Both the position numbers and the translations under genes were made by a program. This document shows positions 36,933 through 45,733 of a stretch of 64,000 nucleotides of DNA, piece by piece. The stretch is from assembly GCF_006440775.1 (NCBI RefSeq), contig NZ_VFTZ01000003.1, positions 1-64,000 of the forward strand, given 5' to 3'. Below the pieces are notes generated by a model. The model was not told the origin of the DNA, made no database searches, and worked only from the letters and a program-made list of their open reading frames with translations. Every line of letters starts with the position of its first letter. The first letter of the stretch is position 1. This DNA is from Mesorhizobium sp. B2-7-2. GTDB lineage: Bacteria; Pseudomonadota; Alphaproteobacteria; Rhizobiales; Rhizobiaceae.

Positions 36933-38012
36933 TCACTGGACCAGCGGCCGCATCGTTTTCAGCATGGCGACGAGTTGGCTCTGCCGATGAGTGCCGGTTT
37001 TCTGGAAGACACGCTCGAGATAGGTGCGGGCCGATTTGACGGTGACGCCGTTGCGGCTTGCCGATTGCGCCAGCGTGAGGCCGGCGGCGAGATCGATGGC
37101 GAGCCGCGCCTCCGCCGGGGTCAGATCGAACAAGGCGTTGAGCAGGCTCGCCGACGGCACGAGCGCGCTTGGCTTGACCGGTGTCGCGACCACGAGGATG
37201 TCGGCATTGCCGAAGATGTCGTGCGCGGCGCGCCGCAGCGGCAAAAGATGTACGACGAACGGCGCCTGGCCACTGATCCCCGGCACGGGGATGGATCCGA
37301 TCGCACTGCCGCGCCGGCTCATGTCGGCCACGGCCTCCTGAAACAGCCGATTGGCATCGCGGTCGGCGATCGCCAGTCCGCCATGGGCCACCGGCAGGAA
37401 CGCCGCGTCCAGCCGATCGAGATGCAGGTTCGTTGCCATCACCCGTCCATTTGACGAAAGCACGGCGGCCGGCAAGCCAAGCAGATTGAGCGCTGAAGCG
37501 GTCGCTTCGGCGCGCTCGACTCTCAACCGCCCGGCGACCAAGCTGGCTCGGGCAAGATGAGGTCGCAGCCCGTCGAGCCTGTCGACCTCGCCATGCTTAT
37601 AGCCGCCGTCCTTGGTCCATTTCTGGAACACGAATGTCGCGAGCTCGCCGGTCGGCATGGGGATAGCCGCGCACAGATGAGCGCCGATGCCGAATTGCCT
37701 CAGCATGATGCGGGCCGGATCGCGCTCGATCTCCTCGGCGCTCATGAAGTCGTCGACGCGCACGAAGCTTGCCGGCTGCAAGCTGCACATCTTCTGGACG
37801 CTGTCGCAGAACTTCCAGAAATCACCCTTGACGAATTCGTCGAACAGCGGCCGCAGATTGTCGAGCGTCGTTCCGCGCGGCGGGCTGTCGTCGCTGAAGA
37901 AGAAGACCTGCGCGCTGGCCGAATTCGACTGCTCGCTCGCCTGCTGGAGCACCTGGTTCCACCGCTCCGGAACGAAGGCAGCCTCGTAGATGAGTTCAAT
38001 CAGGTCGATCAT
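36933..38012 (-). CDS. LuxR family transcriptional regulator
   Basis: A 359-residue regulator. The C-terminal helix-turn-helix (about 295-350) reads LTPAEARLAIDLAAGLTLAQ, then SASRNGVTVKSARTYLERVF, a LuxR/FixJ-type pattern. The N-terminal 280 residues have no receiver or autoinducer-binding signature that I recognise; they look PAS-like (AAVLSSNGRVMATNLHLDRL). The start MIDLIELIYEAAFVPERWN is typical of a group found in rhizobia and Bradyrhizobium. No adjacent kinase. Target unknown. Confidence 0.83.
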   Translation of the reverse strand: MIDLIELIYEAAFVPERWNQVLQQASEQSNSASAQVFFFSDDSPPRGTTLDNLRPLFDEFVKGDFWKFCDSVQKMCSLQPASFVRVDDFMSAEEIERDPARIMLRQFGIGAHLCAAIPMPTGELATFVFQKWTKDGGYKHGEVDRLDGLRPHLARASLVAGRLRVERAEATASALNLLGLPAAVLSSNGRVMATNLHLDRLDAAFLPVAHGGLAIADRDANRLFQEAVADMSRRGSAIGSIPVPGISGQAPFVVHLLPLRRAAHDIFGNADILVVATPVKPSALVPSASLLNALFDLTPAEARLAIDLAAGLTLAQSASRNGVTVKSARTYLERVFQKTGTHRQSQLVAMLKTMRPLVQ

Positions 38013-38207
38013 GACTGCCGTGCAAAATCAATGCGAGCGTGACGGCTCAGGAAACGCGGAAAGAGCGGCTCAGTATCCGCCGCTGGTGTCTTGATCTCAA
38101 GCCGGCGCGTCCAATCTGTACGGGCGAGACCGATCTCGGCAATATGAAATTCATTGCCCGTATGGGCCAGTGGCGGCTTTCATTTGCCTGGCAATCCGTC
38201 GCAGCGC

Positions 38208-39005
38208 CTACAACGCTTTCCCCTGCATGGCGAGAATGCGTTTGTCGCCGCCATTGACGGCCAGCGCGCTTAGCGTTCCGGATTTCCAGGCGAGCGTGTC
38301 GACATTGACGCGGTTGGCCTTCACCTCGGCTTCCAGGACGGGCGTGTGCCCGTGCACGATCACCTTGGAAAAAAGCCCTGGATGGTCATGGAAGGCGTCA
38401 CGGATCCAGATCAGGTCCTGCTGGTTCTGACGGTCGAGCGGCACACCCGGTCTTATCCCGGCATGGCAGAAGAAGAAGTCGCCGAAGGTCGCCGAAAACG
38501 TCAGCGATTGCAGGAAATCGACATGGCTGCGCGGCACCGCTTTCACCAGGGCCATATGTCCCCGGGCGATCGCTTGTCCCTTGCCGTACCAGTGGCCGTC
38601 GCGAAGAAGATCGACGCCATAGGACTGCGCCGTCTGCACGCCGCCGTAATTCATGAACAGGCCGTCCGGCTCTGCCTCGGCTAGGAATTCGAGCATGCCG
38701 ATGTCGTGGTTGCCGGCGAGCATGATGTTGCGCGGATCGCGCTTGCGCGTCTCGATCAGTAAATCGATGACGCTTCTGGAATCCGGTCCGCGGTCGACAT
38801 AGTCGCCGAGGTGGATGATGCGCCAGTCCGACCCGGGCGCATATTCCAGTTCGCTCTCGATGCGGCGATGCATGGCGGCGAGCAGGTCGTGGCGTCCGTG
38901 CACGTCGCCGATCGCATAGAGCCGCATGCCGTCCGGCCCGCGCGCGTCGAGATAATGGATGCCGGTCTCAGTCAAGGCGTACGTCTTTCCCGTGAGGTTC
39001 ACCAC
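38208..39005 (-). CDS. Metallophosphoesterase, PPP-type serine/threonine phosphatase family
   Basis: A 265-residue phosphoesterase. The three metal motifs of the PPP group are present: GDVHGR at 33-38, GDYVDRGP, and GNHD, followed by the His metal ligands of HGHTPV. It is close to bacterial PrpA/PrpE-like enzymes that act on phosphoproteins or diadenosine tetraphosphate. A later start at Met27 is possible, but the RGPDGMRLY segment before it is conserved in the family as I recall it. Cytoplasmic. Isolated gene. Confidence 0.88.
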   Translation of the reverse strand: MVNLTGKTYALTETGIHYLDARGPDGMRLYAIGDVHGRHDLLAAMHRRIESELEYAPGSDWRIIHLGDYVDRGPDSRSVIDLLIETRKRDPRNIMLAGNHDIGMLEFLAEAEPDGLFMNYGGVQTAQSYGVDLLRDGHWYGKGQAIARGHMALVKAVPRSHVDFLQSLTFSATFGDFFFCHAGIRPGVPLDRQNQQDLIWIRDAFHDHPGLFSKVIVHGHTPVLEAEVKANRVNVDTLAWKSGTLSALAVNGGDKRILAMQGKAL

Positions 39006-39035
39006 GGGAAACTAGGGCGGATCGGTGAATAAGGC

Positions 39036-40172
39036 CTAGCGCCGCAACTGGTCCTTGCCCATGTCGGTTACCAAACGCTTACCGCACAGCGCCAGCGTGA
39101 TGTCCATTTCCTTGCGGATGATTTCGAGCGCCTTGGTGACGCCGTCCTTGCCCATCGCACCGAGGCCGTAGAGGAAGGGTCGGCCGATATAGGTGCCCTT
39201 GGCGCCGAGGCAGAGCGCCTTGAGCACGTCCTGGCCGGAGCGGATGCCGCCATCCATATGGACTTCGATCCTGTCGCCGACCGCATCGGCGATTTCTTCC
39301 AGCACCGAGATCGAGGACGGCGCGCCGTCGAGCTGCCGCCCGCCGTGATTGGAGACCACGATCGCATCGGCGCCGGTCTCAGCCGCCATCAGCGCGTCCT
39401 CCTTGTCGAGGATGCCTTTCAGGATGAGCTTGCCGCCCCAACGCTCTTTGATCCAGGCGACATCCTTCCACGACAGATGCGGATCGAACTGCTCGTTCGT
39501 CCAGGACGACAGCGAAGAGACGTCGCCGACGCCCTTGGCGTGGCCGACGATGTTGCGGAAGGTGCGGCGCTTGGTGCGGGCGATCCCCAGGCACCAGCGC
39601 GGCTTCAGCGCGAGGTCGATGATGTTGGCGAGCGTCATCTTGGGTGGCGCCGAGAGACCGTTGCGCACATCCTTGTGGCGCTGTCCCAGGACCTGCAGAT
39701 CGAGCGTCAGCACCAGCGCCGAGCATTTCGCCGCCTTGGCCCTGTCGATCAGATTGAGCACGAAGTCCTTGTCGCGCAGCACATAGAGCTGGAACCAGAA
39801 CGGCTTTTTGGTCACCGAGGCGACGTCTTCGATCGAGCAGATGCTCATGGTGGACAGCGTGAACGGCACCCCGAACGCTTCCGCCGCCTGCGCCGCCAGC
39901 ATCTCGCCGTCGGCATGCTGCATGCCGGTCAGCCCGGTCGGCGCGAGCGCCACCGGCATCGCCACCTTTTCACCGACCATGGTCGATTCCAGCGAACGGT
40001 TGCTCATGTCGACCAGCACGCGCTGGCGGAACTTTATCTTGCCGAAATCCTCTTCGTTGGCCCGGTAGGTGCTTTCCGTCCAGGCGCCGGAATCGGCATA
40101 GTCGAAGAACATCCTCGGCACTTTGCGGCGTGCCAGGTCCTTGAGGTCGGCGATGGTGAGGATTTCGCTCAT
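39036..40172 (-). CDS. lldD: FMN-dependent L-lactate dehydrogenase
   Basis: Oxidises L-lactate to pyruvate and passes electrons to the quinone pool; 378 residues, membrane-associated flavoprotein of the alpha-hydroxyacid dehydrogenase family. The catalytic His and adjacent Arg are in SNHGGRQLDG, and the FMN phosphate site is VHMDGGIRSGQDVLKAL with GAKGTYIGRPFLYGL. The start motif ADLKDLARRKVPRMFFDYAD is the family hallmark. GGAGA precedes the ATG. It follows the GntR regulator by 15 bp. Activity on other 2-hydroxyacids cannot be excluded. Confidence 0.92.
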   Translation of the reverse strand: MSEILTIADLKDLARRKVPRMFFDYADSGAWTESTYRANEEDFGKIKFRQRVLVDMSNRSLESTMVGEKVAMPVALAPTGLTGMQHADGEMLAAQAAEAFGVPFTLSTMSICSIEDVASVTKKPFWFQLYVLRDKDFVLNLIDRAKAAKCSALVLTLDLQVLGQRHKDVRNGLSAPPKMTLANIIDLALKPRWCLGIARTKRRTFRNIVGHAKGVGDVSSLSSWTNEQFDPHLSWKDVAWIKERWGGKLILKGILDKEDALMAAETGADAIVVSNHGGRQLDGAPSSISVLEEIADAVGDRIEVHMDGGIRSGQDVLKALCLGAKGTYIGRPFLYGLGAMGKDGVTKALEIIRKEMDITLALCGKRLVTDMGKDQLRR

Positions 40173-40187
40173 GGTTGTCTCCGCTGC

Positions 40188-40991
40188 TTAGGAGCGTTTT
40201 CGTGTGGGTTCGATGTCGCCGGCGTCCGAGCGCTGTCTGAGGCGCAGCCTGGATACGCGCTGCCAGTCGCCACTGCGCTCGGCTTCAGCCATCGAGCGCT
40301 CGACATAGGTGATGTGGTCCATCGCCGCCTTGCGCGCCGCGATTGGGTCTGCCGCCTTGATCGCGGCGTGGATCGCCCTGTGCTGCTCGAGCAGCGCCTC
40401 GCGCACGCCGGGCACGCCGAACACCAGGAGCCTGTTCTGGAACACGCCTTCCGACAGCAGCCGGTAGCAGGAACGCAGCGTGTGCAAAAGGATGATGTTG
40501 TGCGCGCATTCGCACACCGCATGATGGAACTCGACGTCGATTTCCGCCTCGTCGTCGAAATCGCCGGTCCGGTGCGCCTCGTCCATGCGCGCCATGATGC
40601 GGTCGAGCAGGGCGAGATCCTCCGGCGTGGCGCGCCGCGCCGCGTATTCGGCCGCGACAGCCTCGATCTCGCGCCGGTATTCCAGATAATCGGTCACCGC
40701 CTTGCGGTGCGTGGAGATGAGATCGGTCACCGGCTTGGTGAAAAGCTGGCCGATGACGTCGGCGACATGCGTGCCGCCGCCGGCCTTGGTCGTCAGCAGC
40801 CCGCGGCCTTCCAGCGCCTTCAGCGCGTCGCGCAGGATCGGCCGCGACACGTCGAACTGGCGCGCCAGCTCGCGCTCGCCGGGCAACCGGTCGCCGGTGC
40901 GCAGCACGCCTTCGAGGATCAGGCTCTCGATCTGCTGCACTACCTCGTCGGCGGTGCGCGAATGCTCGATCCTGGAGAAGATGTCGCTCAA
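40188..40991 (-). CDS. FadR/GntR family transcriptional regulator (LldR-like)
   Basis: A 267-residue GntR regulator of the FadR subfamily. The winged helix is at about 12-75 (VVQQIESLILEGVLRTGDRL, then ELARQFDVSRPILRDALKAL) and the all-helical FCD effector domain follows (EVEFHHAVCECAHN provides the usual metal-binding Asp/His residues). It starts with TTG at 40991, since no ATG is in frame near the conserved N-terminus. The next gene is lldD, so LldR is the natural call. A TTTGACCAGT site lies upstream on the minus strand. Confidence 0.87.
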   Translation of the reverse strand: MSDIFSRIEHSRTADEVVQQIESLILEGVLRTGDRLPGERELARQFDVSRPILRDALKALEGRGLLTTKAGGGTHVADVIGQLFTKPVTDLISTHRKAVTDYLEYRREIEAVAAEYAARRATPEDLALLDRIMARMDEAHRTGDFDDEAEIDVEFHHAVCECAHNIILLHTLRSCYRLLSEGVFQNRLLVFGVPGVREALLEQHRAIHAAIKAADPIAARKAAMDHITYVERSMAEAERSGDWQRVSRLRLRQRSDAGDIEPTRKRS

Positions 40992-41045
40992 CGGAAGGGT
41001 GCCTGGGAAACGGGACGGATGCGGCGCAGATTAAAGCCTCTGTCG

Positions 41046-41059
41046 CCAACTGGTCAAAT
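41046..41059. promoter_or_regulatory. TTTGACCAGT site upstream of lldR
   Basis: On the minus strand TTTGACCAGT (plus-strand 41049-41058) lies in the AT-rich stretch upstream of the GntR regulator. The same ten bases occur in the dyad upstream of glcD. This suggests one regulator for both. Confidence 0.4.
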
Positions 41060-41200
41060 TATTTATCCAATTCGTCCAGCCCGTCGCATAGCCGGCCGCG
41101 TGCCAACCGGCCTGGATGCAGATATTTGCTGTTTACGCGTCCCGCCGATTGCCGCAAGACGGCAGGGTTCGCACGAAGGTCGAAACCAGGGGGACCAACC

Positions 41201-42523
41201 GTGTCCGACGAGATGTCCAGTCTCGAATTCCAGCCGCGCGCCCAAGGCAGCGTGATGGGCTTTCCGGCGCATGAAGGACGGCCCGGCGCGCTGGGCGAGG
41301 TCCATGCCCGCCCGCATCCGCTGATCGAGAAACCGCGCGTGCTGGTCCAGCTCTCCTTCATGACCGAGGGCGGCACCGCGGTCGATCATGCCGTGCTCTC
41401 GGAACTGTCGCGGCGGCTGGGCATCGCCGCGCCCGAGCGCAATGCCCGCCACCATGCGATGAAATGGGGCAAGGGCACGCTGCGCTGGGAGCGCCATACG
41501 GAATTCTCGACCTATCTCTGGGAAGGGCCGCTGGCCGAGAACGGCCGGGGGCAGGAGGATTCGCCCTTCGGCAATGGCTTCTCGCCGCCCGGCACCGTGA
41601 TTTCCGGCATCCGCCTGGAAATCCGCAAATGGACGCAGGCGAGCGAAAAGCTGATCGCCGGCTTCGACCCGACCAGCCTGTGCTATTCGCTGGTCGAGCG
41701 GGGCGCTGCCGCCATCATCACCGATTTCCGCCAGGACGGCGACGGCCTGACCCGCATGCTGGTGCTCGATCGCGGCCTGACGCCGGCCAGCACCGGCGCC
41801 CTGTCGCAGCGGCTGATCGACATCGAGACCTATCGGACGTTGGCCATGCTCGGCCTGCCTATGGCATTGACGCTGTCAGGCCGCGCCCGTCGCATCGAGG
41901 ACCGCCTGGCGCAGACCACGCTGGAGATGAAGGCGGTCGAGACCCGCGACAGCCAGACCTTGCTCGCCGACCTCACCGAACTCGCCGCCGAGCTCGAGGC
42001 CGACGCCGCGTCCAGCCTCTATCGTTTCGGCGCCAGCCGCGCCTATGACGGCATCGTCACCGCGAGGCTGGAAGCGCTGGATGAGGAGCCGGTGCAGGGC
42101 TACGACACCTGGGCGGGCTTCCTCTTGCGGCGCATGGCGCCTGCCATGCGCACCTGCCGCTCGGTCGAGGAGCGCCAGGCCAACCTGTCGCGAAAACTCA
42201 CCCGTGCCACCACGCTGCTGCGCACCTGGGTCGATGTCGATGTGGAGAAGCAGAACCGCGACCTGCTGGCCTCGATGAACAACCGCGCCCGGCTGCAACT
42301 GCGCCTGCAGCAGACCGTCGAAGGCCTGTCGGTCGCCGCCGTGTCCTATTATGTCGTCGGCCTCATCGGCTATCTCGCCAAGGGCGCCTCGGTCTTCGGT
42401 CACGCTTTCGCGCCCGAAGTGGTCACCGCGGCCTCCGTGCCGGTCGCCATCCTGCTCGTCTGGTGGGGCGTGCGCCGGGTGCGGAAGATGCATTCCGAGC
42501 CGGCGAAGCATCCGGGCGAGTAG
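41201..42523 (+). CDS. DUF3422 family membrane protein
   Basis: A 440-residue protein. The DUF3422 pattern is clear: GALGEVHARPHPLIEKPR near the start, WERHTEFSTYLW, and a C-terminal pair of helices VAAVSYYVVGLIGYLAKGA and ASVPVAILLVWWGVRRVRK. Most of the protein (about 1-380) is cytoplasmic and helical. GTG at 41201, preceded by AGGGGGA, is the likely start; ATG at 41213 is an alternative. Function unknown in all bacteria. It lies between lldRD and glcDEF. Confidence 0.88.
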   Translation: MSDEMSSLEFQPRAQGSVMGFPAHEGRPGALGEVHARPHPLIEKPRVLVQLSFMTEGGTAVDHAVLSELSRRLGIAAPERNARHHAMKWGKGTLRWERHTEFSTYLWEGPLAENGRGQEDSPFGNGFSPPGTVISGIRLEIRKWTQASEKLIAGFDPTSLCYSLVERGAAAIITDFRQDGDGLTRMLVLDRGLTPASTGALSQRLIDIETYRTLAMLGLPMALTLSGRARRIEDRLAQTTLEMKAVETRDSQTLLADLTELAAELEADAASSLYRFGASRAYDGIVTARLEALDEEPVQGYDTWAGFLLRRMAPAMRTCRSVEERQANLSRKLTRATTLLRTWVDVDVEKQNRDLLASMNNRARLQLRLQQTVEGLSVAAVSYYVVGLIGYLAKGASVFGHAFAPEVVTAASVPVAILLVWWGVRRVRKMHSEPAKHPGE

Positions 42524-42651
42524 CGGACAACCATCTTCATGCGCGGGTCTGTCCGCAGCGGCAGATTGCCGCTGCGGAAGCTTGGCGTTACGCTTGCAGC
42601 CGCGTGTGACCAAAGCAGCATTTGCAACAAAAACGTCGGGCTGGTAAAAGA

Positions 42652-42667
42652 TTTTGACCAGTCAAAA
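42652..42667. promoter_or_regulatory. Perfect dyad upstream of glcD (candidate GntR operator)
   Basis: TTTTGACCAGTCAAAA, a 7-bp inverted repeat around a two-base centre, ends 17 bp before the glcD ATG. It shares TTTGACCAGT with the lldR upstream site. FadR-type GntR regulators bind such short dyads. Confidence 0.5.
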
Positions 42668-42684
42668 GCGGATGAGGCTGCCCG

Positions 42685-44181
42685 ATGTCCGGCCTAGCCA
42701 TGCCCAAGCCAGATGCCGAAACGATGCGCCGGCGCGCCGAGATCGTCGCCGACATGCGCATCATCGTGCCGGGCGAGGGCGTCGTCGACGCGGCCAATGA
42801 AATGCGCGCCTTCGAGAGCGACGGCCTGACCGCCTACCGGCAGCTGCCGCTGGTCGTGGTGCTGCCGCAAACGGTCGCCCAGGTCTCGCGCGTGCTGAAA
42901 TACTGCAACGAACGCAACATCCGCGTCGTGCCGCGCGGCTCCGGCACCTCGCTGTCGGGCGGCGCGCTGCCGCTCGAGGATGCGGTGCTGCTGGTGATGA
43001 GCCGCTTCAACCGCATTCTTCAAATCGACTATCCCAATCGCGTAGTCGTCGCCCAACCGGGCGTCACCAATCTCGGCATCACCACCGCCGTCGAGCAGGA
43101 GGGCTTCTATTACGCCCCCGATCCATCCTCCCAGATCGCTTGCTCGATCGGCGGCAATGTCGCCGAGAATTCCGGCGGCGTGCACTGCCTGAAATACGGG
43201 CTCACCGCCAACAATGTGCTGGGCATCGAGATGGTGCTGATGAACGGCGAGGTGGTGCGGCTCGGCGGCAGCCATCTCGACCAGGAAGGCTACGATCTGC
43301 TCGGCGTGATGACCGGCTCGGAAGGGTTGCTCGGCGTCGTCACCGAGGTCACCGTGCGCATATTGAAGAAGCCGGAGACGGCGCGCGCTCTCTTGATCGG
43401 CTTTCCGACCAGCGAACAGGGCGGTCAATGCGTCGCAGACATCATCGGCGCCGGCATCATTCCGGGCGGCATGGAGATGATGGACCGCCCGGCGATCCAC
43501 GCGGCCGAGGATTTCGTCCATGCCGGCTATCCGCTCGACGTCGAGGCGCTGCTCATCGTCGAGCTCGACGGGCCGAGTGTCGAGGTCGACCACCTGATCG
43601 GCCTCGTCGAGGCGATCGCCTACAGGAACGGCTCGACCACCTGCCGCATCTCGCAATCGGAGCAGGAGCGGCTGAGCTTCTGGGCCGGCCGCAAGGCGGC
43701 CTTCCCGGCGGTCGGCCGCATTTCGCCCGACTACTACTGTATGGACGGCACCATCCCGCGCAAGGAACTGCCGAGGGTGCTTGCCGGCATGCGCGACCTT
43801 TCGCAGAAATACGGGTTGGGTGTCGCCAATGTTTTCCACGCCGGCGACGGCAACCTGCACCCGTTGATCCTCTACGACGCCAACGTGCCGGGCGAGCTGG
43901 ACAAGGCCGAGAGCTTCGGCGCCGACATTTTGCGCCTTTGCGTCCAGGTCGGCGGCGTGTTGACCGGCGAGCATGGCGTCGGCGTCGAGAAGCGCGACCT
44001 GATGCCGGAAATGTTCAACCAGATCGACCTCGACCAGCAGATGCTGGTGAAATGCGCCTTCGACCCCAACCACCTGCTCAACCCCGGCAAGGTGTTTCCG
44101 CAGCTGCGCCGCTGCGCGGAGCTGGGAAGAATGCATGTGCATCGCGGGCAGGTGGCGTTTCCGGACATTCCGAGGTTTTGA
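42685..44181 (+). CDS. glcD: Glycolate oxidase, FAD-linked subunit
   Basis: The catalytic FAD subunit of glycolate dehydrogenase, which oxidises glycolate to glyoxylate for quinone reduction; 498 residues, membrane-associated through its partners. The PCMH FAD-binding fold shows VVPRGSGTSLSGGALPLED and GGNVAENSGGVHCLKYGLTA, and the C-terminal FAD_oxidase_C domain ends GVLTGEHGVGVEKR, then LNPGKVFP. It is first of glcDEF, although repeat elements separate it from glcE by 270 bp. A dyad just upstream may be its operator. Confidence 0.94.
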   Translation: MSGLAMPKPDAETMRRRAEIVADMRIIVPGEGVVDAANEMRAFESDGLTAYRQLPLVVVLPQTVAQVSRVLKYCNERNIRVVPRGSGTSLSGGALPLEDAVLLVMSRFNRILQIDYPNRVVVAQPGVTNLGITTAVEQEGFYYAPDPSSQIACSIGGNVAENSGGVHCLKYGLTANNVLGIEMVLMNGEVVRLGGSHLDQEGYDLLGVMTGSEGLLGVVTEVTVRILKKPETARALLIGFPTSEQGGQCVADIIGAGIIPGGMEMMDRPAIHAAEDFVHAGYPLDVEALLIVELDGPSVEVDHLIGLVEAIAYRNGSTTCRISQSEQERLSFWAGRKAAFPAVGRISPDYYCMDGTIPRKELPRVLAGMRDLSQKYGLGVANVFHAGDGNLHPLILYDANVPGELDKAESFGADILRLCVQVGGVLTGEHGVGVEKRDLMPEMFNQIDLDQQMLVKCAFDPNHLLNPGKVFPQLRRCAELGRMHVHRGQVAFPDIPRF

Positions 44182-44208
44182 TGGGGACTAAGTTCGCATG
44201 ACGGCGTT

Positions 44209-44440
44209 CCTTCGCCCCCCTCTCTGTCCTGCCGGACATCTCCCCCTCAAGGGGGGAGATCAGCTGTCATCGCGGCCTTCGCCAGCCTTCGACGTCGCAA
44301 GTGAGGCGCGGCCGCAGAAGCTGCCAATCTCCCCCCTAGAGGGGGAGATGTCCGGCAGGACAGAGGGGGGCGCGAAGGAACTCGGCTTGTCTCGGGCTGC
44401 GCCCAAGCCACCTCTCCCCCGCTTTGCGGGGGCGAGGAAA
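44209..44440. repeat. Large inverted-repeat element between glcD and glcE
   Basis: Left arm 44209-44246 (CCTTCGCCCCCCTCTGTCC, then TGCCGGACATCTCCCCC) and right arm about 44345-44387 are nearly perfect complements over roughly 35-38 bp, separated by about 100 bp. A CCCCCGC-TTT-GCGGGGG hairpin follows at 44417-44433. The last bases provide the ribosome site of glcE (GAGGAAAGG). This resembles rhizobial intergenic mosaic repeats. Confidence 0.75.
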
Positions 44441-44451
44441 GGCGCCCGCTC

Positions 44452-45669
44452 ATGACCACCTTCACCCCATCTTCTTCCGCCGAAACCCTCTCCACCGTCC
44501 AGTGGGCAGCCGCCGAGGAAACGCCGCTCGAAATCCTCGGCCATGGCTCGAAGCGCGGCATCGGCCGCCCATTGCAGACCGAACACACGCTCGACTTGTC
44601 GCACCTCACCGGCGTAACTCTCTACGAACCGGCCGAACTGGTGCTCTCGGCCCGCGCCGGCACATCGCTCGCCGAGATCGAAAAATTGCTTGCCGAGAAC
44701 GGCCAGCAATTCGCGTTTGAGCCGATGGACTACGGCCCGTTGCTCGGCGGCGAGCCGGGCCAAGGGGGCAAGAACGGCACGATCGGCGGCGTGCTGGCTT
44801 CGAACTTGTCCGGCCCACGCCGCCTCAAGGCAGGTGCAGCGCGCGACCATATTCTTGGCGTCGCCGCGGTCTCAGGCCGCGGCGAAGCCTTCAAGTCCGG
44901 CGGCCGCGTGGTCAAGAACGTCACCGGCTACGACCTCTCCAAGCTGATGGCCAGCAGCTGGGGCACGCTCGCCGTGTTGACCGACGTCACCTTCAAGGTC
45001 CTGCCGGCCGCGGAAACGGAAGTCACCTTGGCCATACGCGGCCTGCTCGACGACGCGGCCGTCGCCGCCATGGCGCTGGCGCTCGGCTCCAGCGCCGAGG
45101 TTTCGAGCGCGGCGCATCTGCCGGAGCGGATCGCCGCGAAGGTTGCCGGCGGCAAGCATGGCAGCGACGCCGCCACGCTGTTGCGGGTCGAGGGATTTGG
45201 CCCGTCGGTCGTCTATCGCATCGAGGCGCTGAAGCAGCTGCTCGGCAAGGCCGGTCCGCTCGAAGAGATCGCCGGCGAGGCCTCGAAGGCGATCTGGCGC
45301 GACATTCGCGATTGCCGGCCCTTCGCCGATGGCGGCGCGCGGCCGGTTTGGCGCGTCTCGATGGCGCCGTCTCAGGCGCATCACATGGTGATGGCGCTGC
45401 GCATGCAGGCGGCGGTCGATGCCTTCTATGACTGGCAGGGCGGCCTGGTGTGGCTGTCGATGCGCGAGGAAGACCCGGAAGCCGATCTATTGCGCGGACT
45501 GATCCGCAAATATGGCGGCGGCCATGCGACGCTGGTGCGCGCATCCGCACCGCATCGCGCGGCGCTGCCGGTGTTCGAGCCGCAGCCGCCGCATCTGGCC
45601 GCGCTTTCGGCGCGGCTCAAGGCCGAGTTCGACCCGAAGCAGATTCTCAACCCCGGCCGCATGGCCTAA
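44452..45669 (+). CDS. glcE: Glycolate oxidase, FAD-binding subunit
   Basis: The second FAD-fold subunit, 405 residues. ADLVLSARAGTS-like beta strands (LVLSARAGTSLAEIEKLLAE), GGVLASNLSGPRRLKAGAAR and RVVKNVTGYDLSKLMASSWG are the PCMH signatures of GlcE. The C-terminus LKAEFDPKQILNPGRMA is typical. GAGGAAAGG serves as ribosome site. The stop (TAA, 45667-45669) is followed without any gap by a dispersed palindromic repeat, then glcF. Confidence 0.93.
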   Translation: MTTFTPSSSAETLSTVQWAAAEETPLEILGHGSKRGIGRPLQTEHTLDLSHLTGVTLYEPAELVLSARAGTSLAEIEKLLAENGQQFAFEPMDYGPLLGGEPGQGGKNGTIGGVLASNLSGPRRLKAGAARDHILGVAAVSGRGEAFKSGGRVVKNVTGYDLSKLMASSWGTLAVLTDVTFKVLPAAETEVTLAIRGLLDDAAVAAMALALGSSAEVSSAAHLPERIAAKVAGGKHGSDAATLLRVEGFGPSVVYRIEALKQLLGKAGPLEEIAGEASKAIWRDIRDCRPFADGGARPVWRVSMAPSQAHHMVMALRMQAAVDAFYDWQGGLVWLSMREEDPEADLLRGLIRKYGGGHATLVRASAPHRAALPVFEPQPPHLAALSARLKAEFDPKQILNPGRMA

Positions 45670-45716
45670 AGCAATTCCAGGAAAAGTGTGAAACGGTTTT
45701 CCGTCCGGAATTGCGT
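45670..45716. repeat. Dispersed palindromic repeat, AGCAATTCC family
   Basis: AGCAATTCCAGGAAAAGTG, then AAACGGTTTTCCGTCC, then GGAATTGCGT. Arms GCAATTCC and GGAATTGC pair perfectly, and GGAAAA pairs with TTTTCC. It starts on the base after the glcE stop codon and ends 18 bp before glcF. Confidence 0.85.
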
Positions 45717-45733
45717 CTAACAGAGACGGCGAT

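Noticed and set aside
39258..41255. Long plus-strand frame antisense to lldD and the GntR regulator
   Set aside because: Both minus-strand genes have conserved motifs and good context; the plus frame has none.
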